Source: CAWHNT01 sp963830775 | GTDB taxonomy: Bacteria > Pseudomonadota > Alphaproteobacteria > Geminicoccales > Geminicoccaceae | Direction of reading: 5' to 3' | Length of the DNA stretch: 64,000 nt | NCBI GenBank assembly: GCA_963830775.1 | Contig: CAWHNT010000050.1 | Span: 1-64,000 of the forward strand | Part shown: positions 17,958 through 25,518 of the stretch, one piece after another | Layout of the letters: each line of letters starts with the position of its first letter | How positions within the stretch are numbered: position 1 is the first letter of the stretch | Translations under genes and position numbers: made by a program | Notes under the pieces: generated by a model | Databases searched by the model: none | What the model saw: the letters and a program-made list of their open reading frames with translations, nothing else | Told to the model about the DNA's origin: nothing

Positions 17958-18982
17958 TCGCCCCCGGTCCACGCAACAGCCTGGCCGACATCGCCGGCCT
18001 CATGGTCGGCAATGCCGAGGATCATGTCGCCCGAACCGGCGTCACGGTCGTCCTGGCCGACCCGCCGGCCCTGGTCGCCGTCGACGTGCGCGGCGGGGCG
18101 CCGGGCACCATCAACACCGCCGGGCTGGCACTCGGCGGCCTGATCCGCGAGGTGCACGGGGTCGTGCTCTCGGGCGGCTCCATCTTCGGGCTCGAGGCCG
18201 CAACCGGCCTCACGGCCTGGCTCGCGGCCCGCGGCCGCGGCTTCTCCGGGTGGGGTCCGGTGATCCCGCTGGTCTCCGGCGCCATCCTGTTCGATCTCGT
18301 CAATGGCGGCGACAAGGAATGGGGCGAGGAGCCGCCCTACCGCAGCCTTGCCCGCCAGGCGGCCGAGGCCGCCGGCCCGGACTTCGCGCTGGGCAATGCC
18401 GGTGCCGGCCTCGGCGCTGTCGCCGGGCCGCTCAAGGGCGGGCTCGGTACCGCCTCAGCCTTCGACCCGGCCACCGGCATCACGCTGGCCGCCCTCGCCG
18501 CGGTGAACCCCGTCGGCTCCGTCACCATGCCGGGCAGCCCCACCATGTGGGCGTGGCACCTGGAGCAGAACGGCGAGCTCGGCGGCCAGCCCCCGCCCGC
18601 GGCCGCCACCGGCCATGTCTTCGAAACCAAGCGCGGCATCGGCCAGGCGACCACCATCGGCGTCATCGCCACCGACGCCCACCTCGACCGCGAGGACCTG
18701 CTGCGCCTGGCGGTCATGGCCCAGGACGGCTACGCCTACGCCGTCCGCCCGATCCACTCACCGTTCGACGGCGACACCGTCTTCGCCCTTTCGACCCGAG
18801 CGGTCCCGCCGCCGGCCCGCCCGGACCTCCTGGTCCGCCTCGGCGCCATCGCCGCGGACGTGATGGCCCGTGCCGTCATGCGCGGCGTCTACGAGGCCCG
18901 GGACCTGGGCGAGCTGCGCTCCTACCGATCGGTCTGGGGCCATCGGACGAAGGCACAGGGTGGAGGTACCCCGACCGCATGA
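17954..18982 (+). CDS. P1-family peptidase (DmpA/NylC-like N-terminal nucleophile hydrolase)
   Basis: A 342-residue protein beginning MIAPGPRNSLADIAGLMVGN. It contains the P1 hallmarks VDVRGGAPGTINTAGL, VHGVVLSGGSIFGLEAATG and the FALGNAGAGLGAV region. Near residue 235 comes QATTIGVIATDAHLD, matching the segment where members of this family cut themselves to expose a Thr/Ser nucleophile. Substrates in the family range from N-terminal D- or beta-amino-acid peptides to 6-aminohexanoate oligomers. The context (M20 amidohydrolase upstream, racemase-like protein downstream) points to the breakdown of unusual amides or D-amino-acid peptides, which is inference. ATG overlaps the previous stop, and the stop overlaps the next ATG. 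Confidence 0.82.
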   Translation: MIAPGPRNSLADIAGLMVGNAEDHVARTGVTVVLADPPALVAVDVRGGAPGTINTAGLALGGLIREVHGVVLSGGSIFGLEAATGLTAWLAARGRGFSGWGPVIPLVSGAILFDLVNGGDKEWGEEPPYRSLARQAAEAAGPDFALGNAGAGLGAVAGPLKGGLGTASAFDPATGITLAALAAVNPVGSVTMPGSPTMWAWHLEQNGELGGQPPPAAATGHVFETKRGIGQATTIGVIATDAHLDREDLLRLAVMAQDGYAYAVRPIHSPFDGDTVFALSTRAVPPPARPDLLVRLGAIAADVMARAVMRGVYEARDLGELRSYRSVWGHRTKAQGGGTPTA

Positions 18983-19392
18983 ACGCCATCCGGCTTGCCG
19001 TGATCGTGCTCTTGGCTGCACCAGCCCAGGCCGCGGAGGACAGGGCGGTCGTCGCGACCCCGGTCCTCACGACGACGGTCACCGCGACCGGCCAGCCGAT
19101 CGTCCTGCCGCGGGAGAACCCGCAAGTGCGGGTCGTCACGCTGGACATCGCACCCGGGGCCGTGCTGCCCGAGCACAAGCACCCCTACCCGCGCTACGGC
19201 TACATGCTGGCCGGGACACTCCGCGTCACCAACTCGGACACCGGCACGAGCATGGTGTACGGCGTCGGTGATTTCATCATCGAGGCAGTGGATCAGTGGC
19301 ACCGCGGCGCCAGCATCGGCAGCGAGCCGGTGAGGCTCCTGGTGATCGACCAGGTCGAGGGTGGCCAGGCCAACGTGGTCACGCGCGAGTAG
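18979..19392 (+). CDS. Secreted cupin-domain protein
   Basis: A 137-residue protein with a clear signal peptide (MNAIRLAVIVLLAAPAQAAE) and a single cupin barrel. The first cupin motif is in LPEHKHPYPRYGYMLAGTLR (two His and a Glu-equivalent Tyr/Gly stretch) and the second in IEAVDQWHRGASIG. It is probably periplasmic and metal-binding, with unknown chemistry. The ATG overlaps the P1 peptidase stop by 4 bp, so it belongs to the same operon. Confidence 0.78.
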   Translation: MNAIRLAVIVLLAAPAQAAEDRAVVATPVLTTTVTATGQPIVLPRENPQVRVVTLDIAPGAVLPEHKHPYPRYGYMLAGTLRVTNSDTGTSMVYGVGDFIIEAVDQWHRGASIGSEPVRLLVIDQVEGGQANVVTRE

Positions 19393-19429
19393 AGATCGGC
19401 CTCGGGCCATGCTCAGGGAGCGAGAGAGG

Positions 19430-20098
19430 ATGACGGGACCGCTGGCACTCTGGCACAGCACCGACAGCAACCGGGCCGTGTTCCAGGCACTCCTCGACGA
19501 GCTGGCCCCCGAGATCCCGCTCGTCCACCGCGTCCGTGCCGAGCTGCTGGAGGCGGCCCAGCCGCAGGGCCTCACACCTTCGATCCGCCGTGAGGTCGCA
19601 GAGGACATCCTGCGCCTAGCCGACGAGGGTGCTGCCGTCGTCCTCTGCACCTGCTCGACGCTCGGCCCCGGTGCGGAGAGTGCTGCCGACCTCACCGACG
19701 CCACCGTCTTCCGTGTCGACCGCCCCATGATCGAGCGCGCCCTCGATCATGGCCCACGGATCGTCATCGCGGCCGCGCTCGCCAGCACCCTGCAACCCAC
19801 CCGCGACCTCACTCTCCGCGCCGCCCGCGACCGCGGCATCGAGCTCGGCCTGCGCGAGGTCCTGATCGCCGATGCCTGGCCGTTCTACGCTGCCGGCGAT
19901 CGTGAGGCTTATGCCGAGCGCATCGCCGAGGTGCTACGCCGGGAAGCGGGCGGGTCGGATGCCATCATCCTGGCTCAGGCCTCGATGGCGCCGGCGGCCG
20001 ACCGGCTGGGTGACCTCGGTGCCCCGGTCCTCTCGAGCCCGCGGCTCGGTGCCGAAGCAGCTATCGCGGTGTGGCGGCAGCTGAGCATTATGCGATGA
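19430..20098 (+). CDS. Aspartate/glutamate racemase-like protein
   Basis: A 222-residue protein of the Asp/Glu/hydantoin racemase superfamily. The first half carries the active-site region VVLCTCSTLGPGAESAADLT with a Cys in the expected place after a buried strand. The second half has DAIILAQASMAPAADRLG, where the second catalytic Cys of true racemases is replaced by Ala-Gln, so it may not racemise aspartate. ATG 19430 is preferred, with GGGAG about nine bases upstream; an in-frame ATG at 19409 is an alternative. It is last in the M20/P1/cupin run, 37 bp after the cupin gene, and the last ordinary gene before the IS cluster. Confidence 0.72.
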   Translation: MTGPLALWHSTDSNRAVFQALLDELAPEIPLVHRVRAELLEAAQPQGLTPSIRREVAEDILRLADEGAAVVLCTCSTLGPGAESAADLTDATVFRVDRPMIERALDHGPRIVIAAALASTLQPTRDLTLRAARDRGIELGLREVLIADAWPFYAAGDREAYAERIAEVLRREAGGSDAIILAQASMAPAADRLGDLGAPVLSSPRLGAEAAIAVWRQLSIMR

Positions 20099-20334
20099 CG
20101 ATCAGCATGGAAGGCGTCGCGAAGATTGCCTTGCAGGGATCGCCCTTGGCCGCCTGATCTTTACCAAGGCCGGATCCACTTTACGGCGGGTAGTATCGGG
20201 CTGTTCACCTTGCCCGTTCGGTCGGCACGATGGGGCTGGTCAACTCGGGCGCCTTATTTGAGATCCTATGCGGGCGGGTGACGGCCGTTCCGATATGGTC
20301 AGCGGTCGCTACCCAGCCGACATGGAGGCGACCG

Positions 20335-21501
20335 ATGTCTTGCGTCATCAATCACCTTGGCCAGAACGGAGCCGCCGCCCAGGCCAATGCTGCCAGGATC
20401 CTGGTCTCCCTGGAGCTCAGTCGTCACACATGGCTTGTCACCGTGTTGGCGCCTGGCAGCGAGAAGATGTCCAAGCACAGCCTCACCGGTGGCAACGGGG
20501 TTGCGCTGCTGGAGCTTCTGGCCCGCTTGAGGGCGAAAGCCGAGGAGCGGCTTGGCGCGCCTGTCGACGGCATCCTCGTCATCCAAGAAGCCGGTCACGA
20601 CGGCTTTTGGATCCATCGCCTGTTGGAGAAGAACGGAATCGACAGCCACATCGTCGAGCCGGCCTCGATCGCCGTCTCGCGGCGGCATCGGCGCGCCAAG
20701 ACCGACCGGATCGACGGCGAGACGCTGATCCGCACCTTGGCGGCTTGGCGGCGCAATGAGCCGCGGGTGTGCGCGATGGTCCGGCCGCCGAACCCCGAGG
20801 AGGAGGATCGTCGTCGCCTGACGCGCGAGCGCAGCACCCTAATCAAGGAGCGCGTGCAGCACGTCAATCGCATCAAGGGCCTGCTGTTCGGCCAGGGCAT
20901 CACCGATTACGAGCCGCTGCACCGAGACCGGCGGGCCCGGCTCGAGACGCTTGCGACCGGCGACGGGCGACCCTTACCGCCCCAACTCAAGGCCGAGATC
21001 GGCCGTGAGCTCGCGCGCATCGAGCTGGTCTGCGCTCAGATAGACGCCGTCGAGCAGCAGCGCGATGCGCTGATCGCTTCCATGTCGCCCGACCCGGTAG
21101 AGCCGGTGAGCGTCTTACTGGGCCTGAAGGGGATTGGTCCCGAGCTCGCCGCGCGGCTGTGGCTGGAAGCCTTGTTCCGCCGCTTCGCCAACCGGCGACA
21201 GGTGGCGGCGTACGCCGGCTTGGCGCCAAGCCCATGGCAGAGCGGCGCGACCAACCGAGAACAGGGCATCGCCAAGTCCGGCAACCCACGCCTGCGGCAC
21301 GCCATGGTCGAGCTCGCTTGGCTGTGGCTGCGCTATCAGCCCGACTCGGCCTTGAGCGCCTGGTTCCGCCAGCGTGTCGGGCAAGGTCGCGGGTGGGTCC
21401 GGCGGATCGCGATCGTGGCTCTCGCCAGAAAGCTCCTGATCGCCTTGTGGCGCTACACCAGCCAGGGTGTCTTGCCGGAAGGGGCAGTGCTCAAGGCGTA
21501 G
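20335..21501 (+). CDS. IS110-family transposase/recombinase
   Basis: A 388-residue protein; ATG 20335 follows GGAGG at 8 bp. The N-terminal RuvC-like (DEDD) domain is visible: first acidic residue in ILVSLELSRHTWLV, Glu in VIQEAGHDGFWIH, and two Asp in RAKTDRIDGE. The position that is usually Asp in IDVSK is Glu here. A helical connector follows (EEDRRRLTRERSTLIKERVQ). The C-terminal transposase_20 domain contains GLKGIGPELAARLW, RQVAAYAGLAPSPWQSG and the serine-bearing KSGNPRLRHAMVEL. The frame is intact, so this is the one element of the cluster apart from IS30 copy 2 that could be active. Confidence 0.9.
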   Translation: MSCVINHLGQNGAAAQANAARILVSLELSRHTWLVTVLAPGSEKMSKHSLTGGNGVALLELLARLRAKAEERLGAPVDGILVIQEAGHDGFWIHRLLEKNGIDSHIVEPASIAVSRRHRRAKTDRIDGETLIRTLAAWRRNEPRVCAMVRPPNPEEEDRRRLTRERSTLIKERVQHVNRIKGLLFGQGITDYEPLHRDRRARLETLATGDGRPLPPQLKAEIGRELARIELVCAQIDAVEQQRDALIASMSPDPVEPVSVLLGLKGIGPELAARLWLEALFRRFANRRQVAAYAGLAPSPWQSGATNREQGIAKSGNPRLRHAMVELAWLWLRYQPDSALSAWFRQRVGQGRGWVRRIAIVALARKLLIALWRYTSQGVLPEGAVLKA

Positions 21502-21966
21502 CAGAATCCCACGACCACGCCATCCTACGGGCCGGATCGCACGATCTGCCCGTTGGATCCGGGCGGGCGGCGACCGTTTTGCAAACCGCTTGGCTGAAAG
21601 ACGCCGCCTTAGAGGATGGTCCCGCCACCCGAGCCCGTCGCCCTCGAGCACGAGGGATCATGGCGCGGGCCTGTCCACGCCCGGCCGAATGTGAGGTGAC
21701 GCGGCCGATGCGGCTGCAGGATGCAACGGGCTCGAGCCTTGGATCCGTTCCGGGAAGGTAGCGTCGCTGGCAAGGCCTTCATGGCAGGCGCTGCCGCTCG
21801 GGCCTGAGCTAGCATTCTGCAGCGGCGCTCACGACGACAAGGGTGCCCGGCGGCACCGCTCCGCGGTTACGCCCTTGACCTCGCAACCGCCGCTGCGCCC
21901 GGTCGTCTCGACGGGAGAGAGCCAAGATGATTCACTGAAAGCCGCTTGACCACCAAACTCCCATGT
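21502..21966. other. Non-coding stretch between IS110 transposase and IS5
   Basis: I see no credible gene in these 465 bp; frames are short and have no family resemblance. The first part is probably the right end of the IS110 element. The last 70 bp (from about 21890) is flanking or IS-derived DNA leading up to the IS5 terminus. No promoter or terminator is convincing. Confidence 0.5.
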
Positions 21967-22837
21967 GAGGCGGTTGTCACAATTCCCTGGCGAGGCGTCC
22001 TGCAACCAGGAAGAGACAGGCGGCCTGGAGCAGGGACTGGACGATGAAGCCCTGGCGGTCGTAGCGCAGCGCCAGGCGTCTGTTCTCCAGGAGCCAGGCG
22101 TTGCTGCGCTCGACCGGCCAGCGCCGCTTGCCCAGGCCTGAGCCGTGCGGCCGGCCGCGCTTGTGGAGCTGAGGCTCGGCGCCGAAGGCCCGGCACAGTC
22201 TCGCGGTTGGCTTCGGCGTCGTAACCCTTGTCCGCGAACACGGTCCCGATCTTGGCCACGACGGCAAAGGCCGTCAGGAACAGGCGCTCGAACAGCACCG
22301 TGTCGTTGACGTTGGCACCGGTGGCGGCGCAGGCGACCGGCACGCCGTCACCGGTGACCGCGACGTGGTACTTGGTGCCGCGCTTGCCGCGGTCGGTGGG
22401 GTTCGGGCCGACAAGATCGCCGCCGCGCTTGGCCCGCACCGAGCAGCTGTCGAGGATCAGGGTCCGGGTCACCACGCAGCATGGCGACCAGCACGGCATG
22501 GACCCGCTGCAGCAGGTTGATCGCGGCCCAGTCCGCAAGCCGGCGGCGCAGGGTCGAGCCGCTGGCCTGGGCCGGTGTCGCCCGCAGGCTGCGCCACGGC
22601 GTGCCCTCGCGCACGAACCGGCGCAGGGTCGCCAGCACCCGCACCGTCTCCGCCGGCGGATGCCCCGGCCCGGGCTCGCTCGGCCCCTCGCAGTGCTCGA
22701 TCACCGTCGCGATCAGGTCCAAGATCCTGCGGTCCAACTCTGTCCCCTTCCTGTGGCCAAAGGCCAGAGGTGGGGATCGGGATGGCGGCCCGGGCGGTCA
22801 GGCCGCATCAACCTTGGATTGATGTGGAAACCGCCTC
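21967..22837 (-). mobile_element. IS5-family insertion sequence
   Basis: The element is defined by imperfect inverted repeats: GAGGCGGTTGTCACAA at 21967 on the + strand and GAGGCGGTTTCCACAT read on the - strand from 22837. Length is about 871 bp with one transposase gene on the - strand. No convincing target duplication is seen at the two edges, consistent with later rearrangement in this IS-rich spot. Three bases after its right end begins the remnant of a secreted-protein gene, whose native upstream region is therefore missing. Confidence 0.75.
21977..22737 (-). pseudogene. IS5-family DDE transposase with two frameshifts
   Basis: Read from 22737, an N-terminal domain (RRFVREGTPWRSLRATPAQA) runs to about 22475. 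The frame then shifts and the catalytic core follows: first Asp in LILDSCSVRAKRGGDLVGPN, then TDRGKRGTKYHVAV, then second Asp in VFADKGYDAEANR. It shifts again at about 22200 into LCRAFGAEPQLHKRGRPHG, with the Glu in RRWPVERSNAWLLENRR and a stop at 21977. All three catalytic residues are therefore present but split over three frames, and no single product can be made. IS5-family elements can use programmed frameshifting, but not at two such positions. The start TTG at 22737 is tentative. Confidence 0.8.
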
Positions 22838-23163
22838 TTAATGGTAATAATGTTCAAAGTTAGATTTAGGGGGTATATTGGCGTGCGTATTGGTATGACG
22901 GCAATCTTTACTATGGCCCTGGCGGCCGCCCTGTTGGCTCCGCCGGTATCGGCCAAGACGTTGCGCAGCAACGTCGCCTTCAACACCGGGATCGGCAAGA
23001 AGACTGCAAGTCAGCCGATGAACGGCGTCCAGGTTGCCTACCAGATCACGCTGAAGGGCGGCGACTTGAACGGCTGCAAGGTCGACGTAATCGAGGACCT
23101 GCATCCGCGTAATGAAGGGGCCTGGGGCATCTTCGACATTGCCGGCAAGGTGAACTGCGCGGT

Positions 23164-24253
23164 GGATTCCGGAACGAAGGCGCAACGGGTTAAGCAAAGC
23201 GGATCTGGACGTCTCTGCCAAGCTCCCCGAGCAGTGCCTGGAGCGGGGTGAGGAAGCCGAGGCATTTCCGGGGCGTCAGATTGTGGGTGAGGACGATCTC
23301 CTGCAGCTCGGCGTCGCTTAGCGCGTCGAGGTCGAGATCGCGCGGCAGGTCGCGCCGTAGCCGGCCGTTGGCGTTCTCGACCGCGCCTTTCTGCCAGGAG
23401 GCGTAGGCGTCGCAGAACCAGGTTGTCATGGCGCAGGCGCTGGCGAGAAGGCCGTGCCGGGCAAAGGCGGTGTCGTTGTCGAAGGTGATGGACGCGCGCA
23501 GGCGCGGGTCGAGCCGCCGGAACACCGCCATCATGATGGCCACGGTCTCCGCGGCCGACTTGCCGGCAAGCCTGGCGGCGAGGACGAACCGGGTCTTGCG
23601 CTCTTTGAGCACCAGCACCGGGCGGGTCCGCTTGCAGATCAGGAGGTCGCCTTCCCAGTGCCCGGCTTCCTTGCGCTCCTGGACGGCCTCGGGCCGGTCG
23701 TGGATGGAGCGCCGCTCGGCAATGACGCTGCGCGGCTGCCGAGCCCGACGGCGCCCCCGCCTGGCCCGCCCACGCGGCAGCAGCTTCCAGAGCTTCTCGC
23801 CTTTCTGCCCGGGGCGGTGCACGAAGGCGTAGATCGTCTCGGTGGAGACGGTGCGCAGCCCACGCTCCTCGCCACGCTTGAGCCAGCCGGCGATCTGCTC
23901 GGGCGTCCAACCCTCCAAAAGACGCTCGCGGACGAAGCGGCCGAGCTTGGCGTCACGCTCCACAAGCGCCGGCCGCTGGCGGCGCTCGAGGTAGCAGCCC
24001 TCGGCGTGGGCCGGCAGATAGCCACCCTTGGGCAGCAGATTGCGCCGCAGCTCGCGGCTGATGGTCGAGGCCGCCCGGCCGAGCTGCCGCGCGATCGCCC
24101 GCAAGCTCAGCCCCTCGCCTTTGAGCGCGGCCAGCCGCTCCCTCTCCTCCAGCCTCAGATGCGTCCCGCCCGACATCGCTCCATCCCGAATTGCCATTCC
24201 CGGCCAGAGCCTTACCACAAGGCCCCGGGATGTTGCGCTTCACGCCGGACTCC
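23164..24253 (-). mobile_element. IS30-family insertion sequence, copy 2
   Basis: 1090 bp with termini GGATTCCGGAACGAAGGCGCAAC at 23164 and, on the opposite strand from 24253, GGAGTCCGGCGTGAAGCGCAAC. These match the ends of copy 1 at 5203-6286. The transposase frame is intact, so this copy is potentially active and could mobilise both. The two copies differ by scattered substitutions and small indels mainly in the non-coding left end (ACATCCCGGGGCC here, ACATCCCTGGCC there), so they are related but not a fresh duplicate. Confidence 0.88.
23190..24176 (-). CDS. IS30-family transposase, intact
   Basis: A 328-residue protein starting MSGGTHLRLEERERLAAL. An N-terminal helix-turn-helix covers about residues 14-45 (SLRAIARQLGRAASTISREL). 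A linker contains WTPEQIAGWLKRGEERG, and the integrase-type core has Asp in GHWEGDLLICKRTRP, Asp in ITFDNDTAFARHG and Glu in KGAVENANGRLRRDLPRDLD. Unlike copy 1, the segment GLLASACAMTTWFCDAYASW is uninterrupted. It cuts and pastes or copies the element at its GAAGCGCAAC-cored ends. Confidence 0.93.
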   Translation of the reverse strand: MSGGTHLRLEERERLAALKGEGLSLRAIARQLGRAASTISRELRRNLLPKGGYLPAHAEGCYLERRQRPALVERDAKLGRFVRERLLEGWTPEQIAGWLKRGEERGLRTVSTETIYAFVHRPGQKGEKLWKLLPRGRARRGRRRARQPRSVIAERRSIHDRPEAVQERKEAGHWEGDLLICKRTRPVLVLKERKTRFVLAARLAGKSAAETVAIMMAVFRRLDPRLRASITFDNDTAFARHGLLASACAMTTWFCDAYASWQKGAVENANGRLRRDLPRDLDLDALSDAELQEIVLTHNLTPRKCLGFLTPLQALLGELGRDVQIRFA

Positions 24254-24503
24254 GCCGCCGATGGCGGCGGGTTCGCCTTCACTTCCTCGGGCTCCTGGGA
24301 CGGCAAGGGATTCCACGCCGCTGGCACCATCGTCGACGGCAGCGGCACCGGCCGCTTCCAGGGTGCCAAGGGCCGCGTCGCCCAACTCGGCGGTGCCGGG
24401 AGCAGCAAGGGGGACGGCACCAACGACATCGTCTACGAGCTGGTGGTCGATACCGTCGGGGCCTGAGCCCGCACCCTGACCGGTCCTCCGCGGCACGCCG
24501 GCT

Positions 24504-25487
24504 TCAGGCGTGCCGCGGAGGCCGCACGACGTTGACACAGGGCTCGCCGCGCAGGCGCCGCTCGATATTGTCGGCGATCGTGCGCTTCCGCCGCCGGATC
24601 GTGCCGTGCGTCCAGCCCGACATGTGTGGCGTCATCACGACGTTCGGCAGCTCGTGGAAGGGCAGCGACGACGGGTGCACCTCGGGCGAGGCGGCCGAAG
24701 GATAGGTGTACCAGGTGTCGATGACGGCACCGGCGATGCGGTTGGTCTTCAGGGCGTCGAAAAGGGCCGTCTCGTCCACCGTGGGTCCGCGGCCGACATT
24801 GACGAGGACGGCGTGGGGCGGCATGGCGGCGAAGGCCTCCGTGCCGATGATGCCCTTGGTCTCGGGGGCGAGCGGGACCGAGGTGACGAAGAAGTCGGCC
24901 GAGGCCCAGAAGCTCGGCAGCTCGTCCAGGGTGAAGCTGCGGTCGATGAGCGGCGAGGCCTGGACGGGGCTGCGGTTGGCGACGTGGACCTTCATCTCGA
25001 AGGCCTTGGCCCGGGCGGCGATCGCCTGGCCGATATGGCCGAAGCCGAGCAGGCCGATGGTCTTCTCGGCCAGCTCGTCATGCTCGGTCCCGGCCGGGCC
25101 GCCTTTGTAGGCCCATTCCTTCTGCCTGAGCCGAGAGTCCGCGTCGGCTAGCGGCACATGGCGCATCAGCAGGGCCGCCATCACGTACTCGGCGATCGCC
25201 TGCTCGTGGCCGAAGCAGTTGCAGACCACGGCCGTGCCGGGAACGGCGTCGAGGTCGACGGCGTCATAGCCCGCACCGGGGACGTGGAAGAGGGTCAGGC
25301 GCTCCGGCTGCGGCAGCGTGGGGCGGAACCAGCCGCCCACGATCACGTCCGCCGCCACGAAAGCACGCCGGTCGGCCTCGCCTTCGAGCTGGTCTGGCAG
25401 CACGGCGATCTCCGCCGGTGCATTGAGCAGGGCCGCGAAGCCGTCGGCGAAGGCCGAGGCGGCCTCGCCATGGAAGACGATGCGCAT
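24504..25487 (-). CDS. D-isomer-specific 2-hydroxyacid dehydrogenase family protein
   Basis: A 327-residue protein with the NAD-binding glycine motif GLLGFGHIGQAI at residues 145-156 and the linked helix. The substrate-binding Arg is at 233 (VNVGRGPTVDE) and the catalytic His at 288 (MTPHMSGWT). The third member of the usual triad, a Glu in a DVFxxEP context, is not apparent: the equivalent region reads AVIDTWYTYPSA. The protein may therefore be a divergent reductase or act on an unusual acid. VPLAPETKGIIG is a typical family loop. It is separated by 31 bp from the OmpA-like gene on the same strand. Confidence 0.82.
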   Translation of the reverse strand: MRIVFHGEAASAFADGFAALLNAPAEIAVLPDQLEGEADRRAFVAADVIVGGWFRPTLPQPERLTLFHVPGAGYDAVDLDAVPGTAVVCNCFGHEQAIAEYVMAALLMRHVPLADADSRLRQKEWAYKGGPAGTEHDELAEKTIGLLGFGHIGQAIAARAKAFEMKVHVANRSPVQASPLIDRSFTLDELPSFWASADFFVTSVPLAPETKGIIGTEAFAAMPPHAVLVNVGRGPTVDETALFDALKTNRIAGAVIDTWYTYPSAASPEVHPSSLPFHELPNVVMTPHMSGWTHGTIRRRKRTIADNIERRLRGEPCVNVVRPPRHA

Positions 25488-25518
25488 GGCGGGTCCGGGA
25501 GCAGCAGAGGATGCCGCC

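Larger units (their letters stand above)
20099..21966 (+). mobile_element. IS110-family insertion sequence, ends not resolved
   Basis: A single transposase gene (20335-21501) lies between about 235 bp of upstream and 465 bp of downstream non-coding DNA. IS110 elements lack clear terminal inverted repeats and target duplications, so the ends cannot be set from one copy. The limits given are only the neighbouring gene and the neighbouring IS5 element. In studied IS110-family elements a non-coding end carries the bridge RNA that programmes target and donor recognition. The region before the start codon is the natural candidate here. A partly similar GC-rich motif occurs in both flanks: CGGGCGGGTGACGGCCGTT near 20270 and CGGGCGGGCGGCGACCGTT near 21560. 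Confidence 0.6.
22841..24466 (+). pseudogene. Secreted beta-barrel-like protein interrupted by IS30 copy 2
   Basis: The 5' part (22841-23163) encodes a signal peptide (TAIFTMALAAALLAPPVSA) and a mature start KTLRSNVAFNTG, then VQVAYQITLKGGDLNGCKVD and GIFDIAGKVNCAV. The IS30 copy cuts in here. The 3' part resumes immediately after the element with AADGGGFAFTSSGSWDGKGF, GSGTGRFQGAKGRVAQLGG and NDIVYELVVDTVGA, stop 24466. Joined, this gives a protein of roughly 180 residues. The GTGRFxGAKG turn with flanking strands resembles the allene-oxide-cyclase/dirigent-like barrel, but this is a fold guess. The start is 3 bp from the IS5 end, so the promoter is also lost. Confidence 0.68.
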
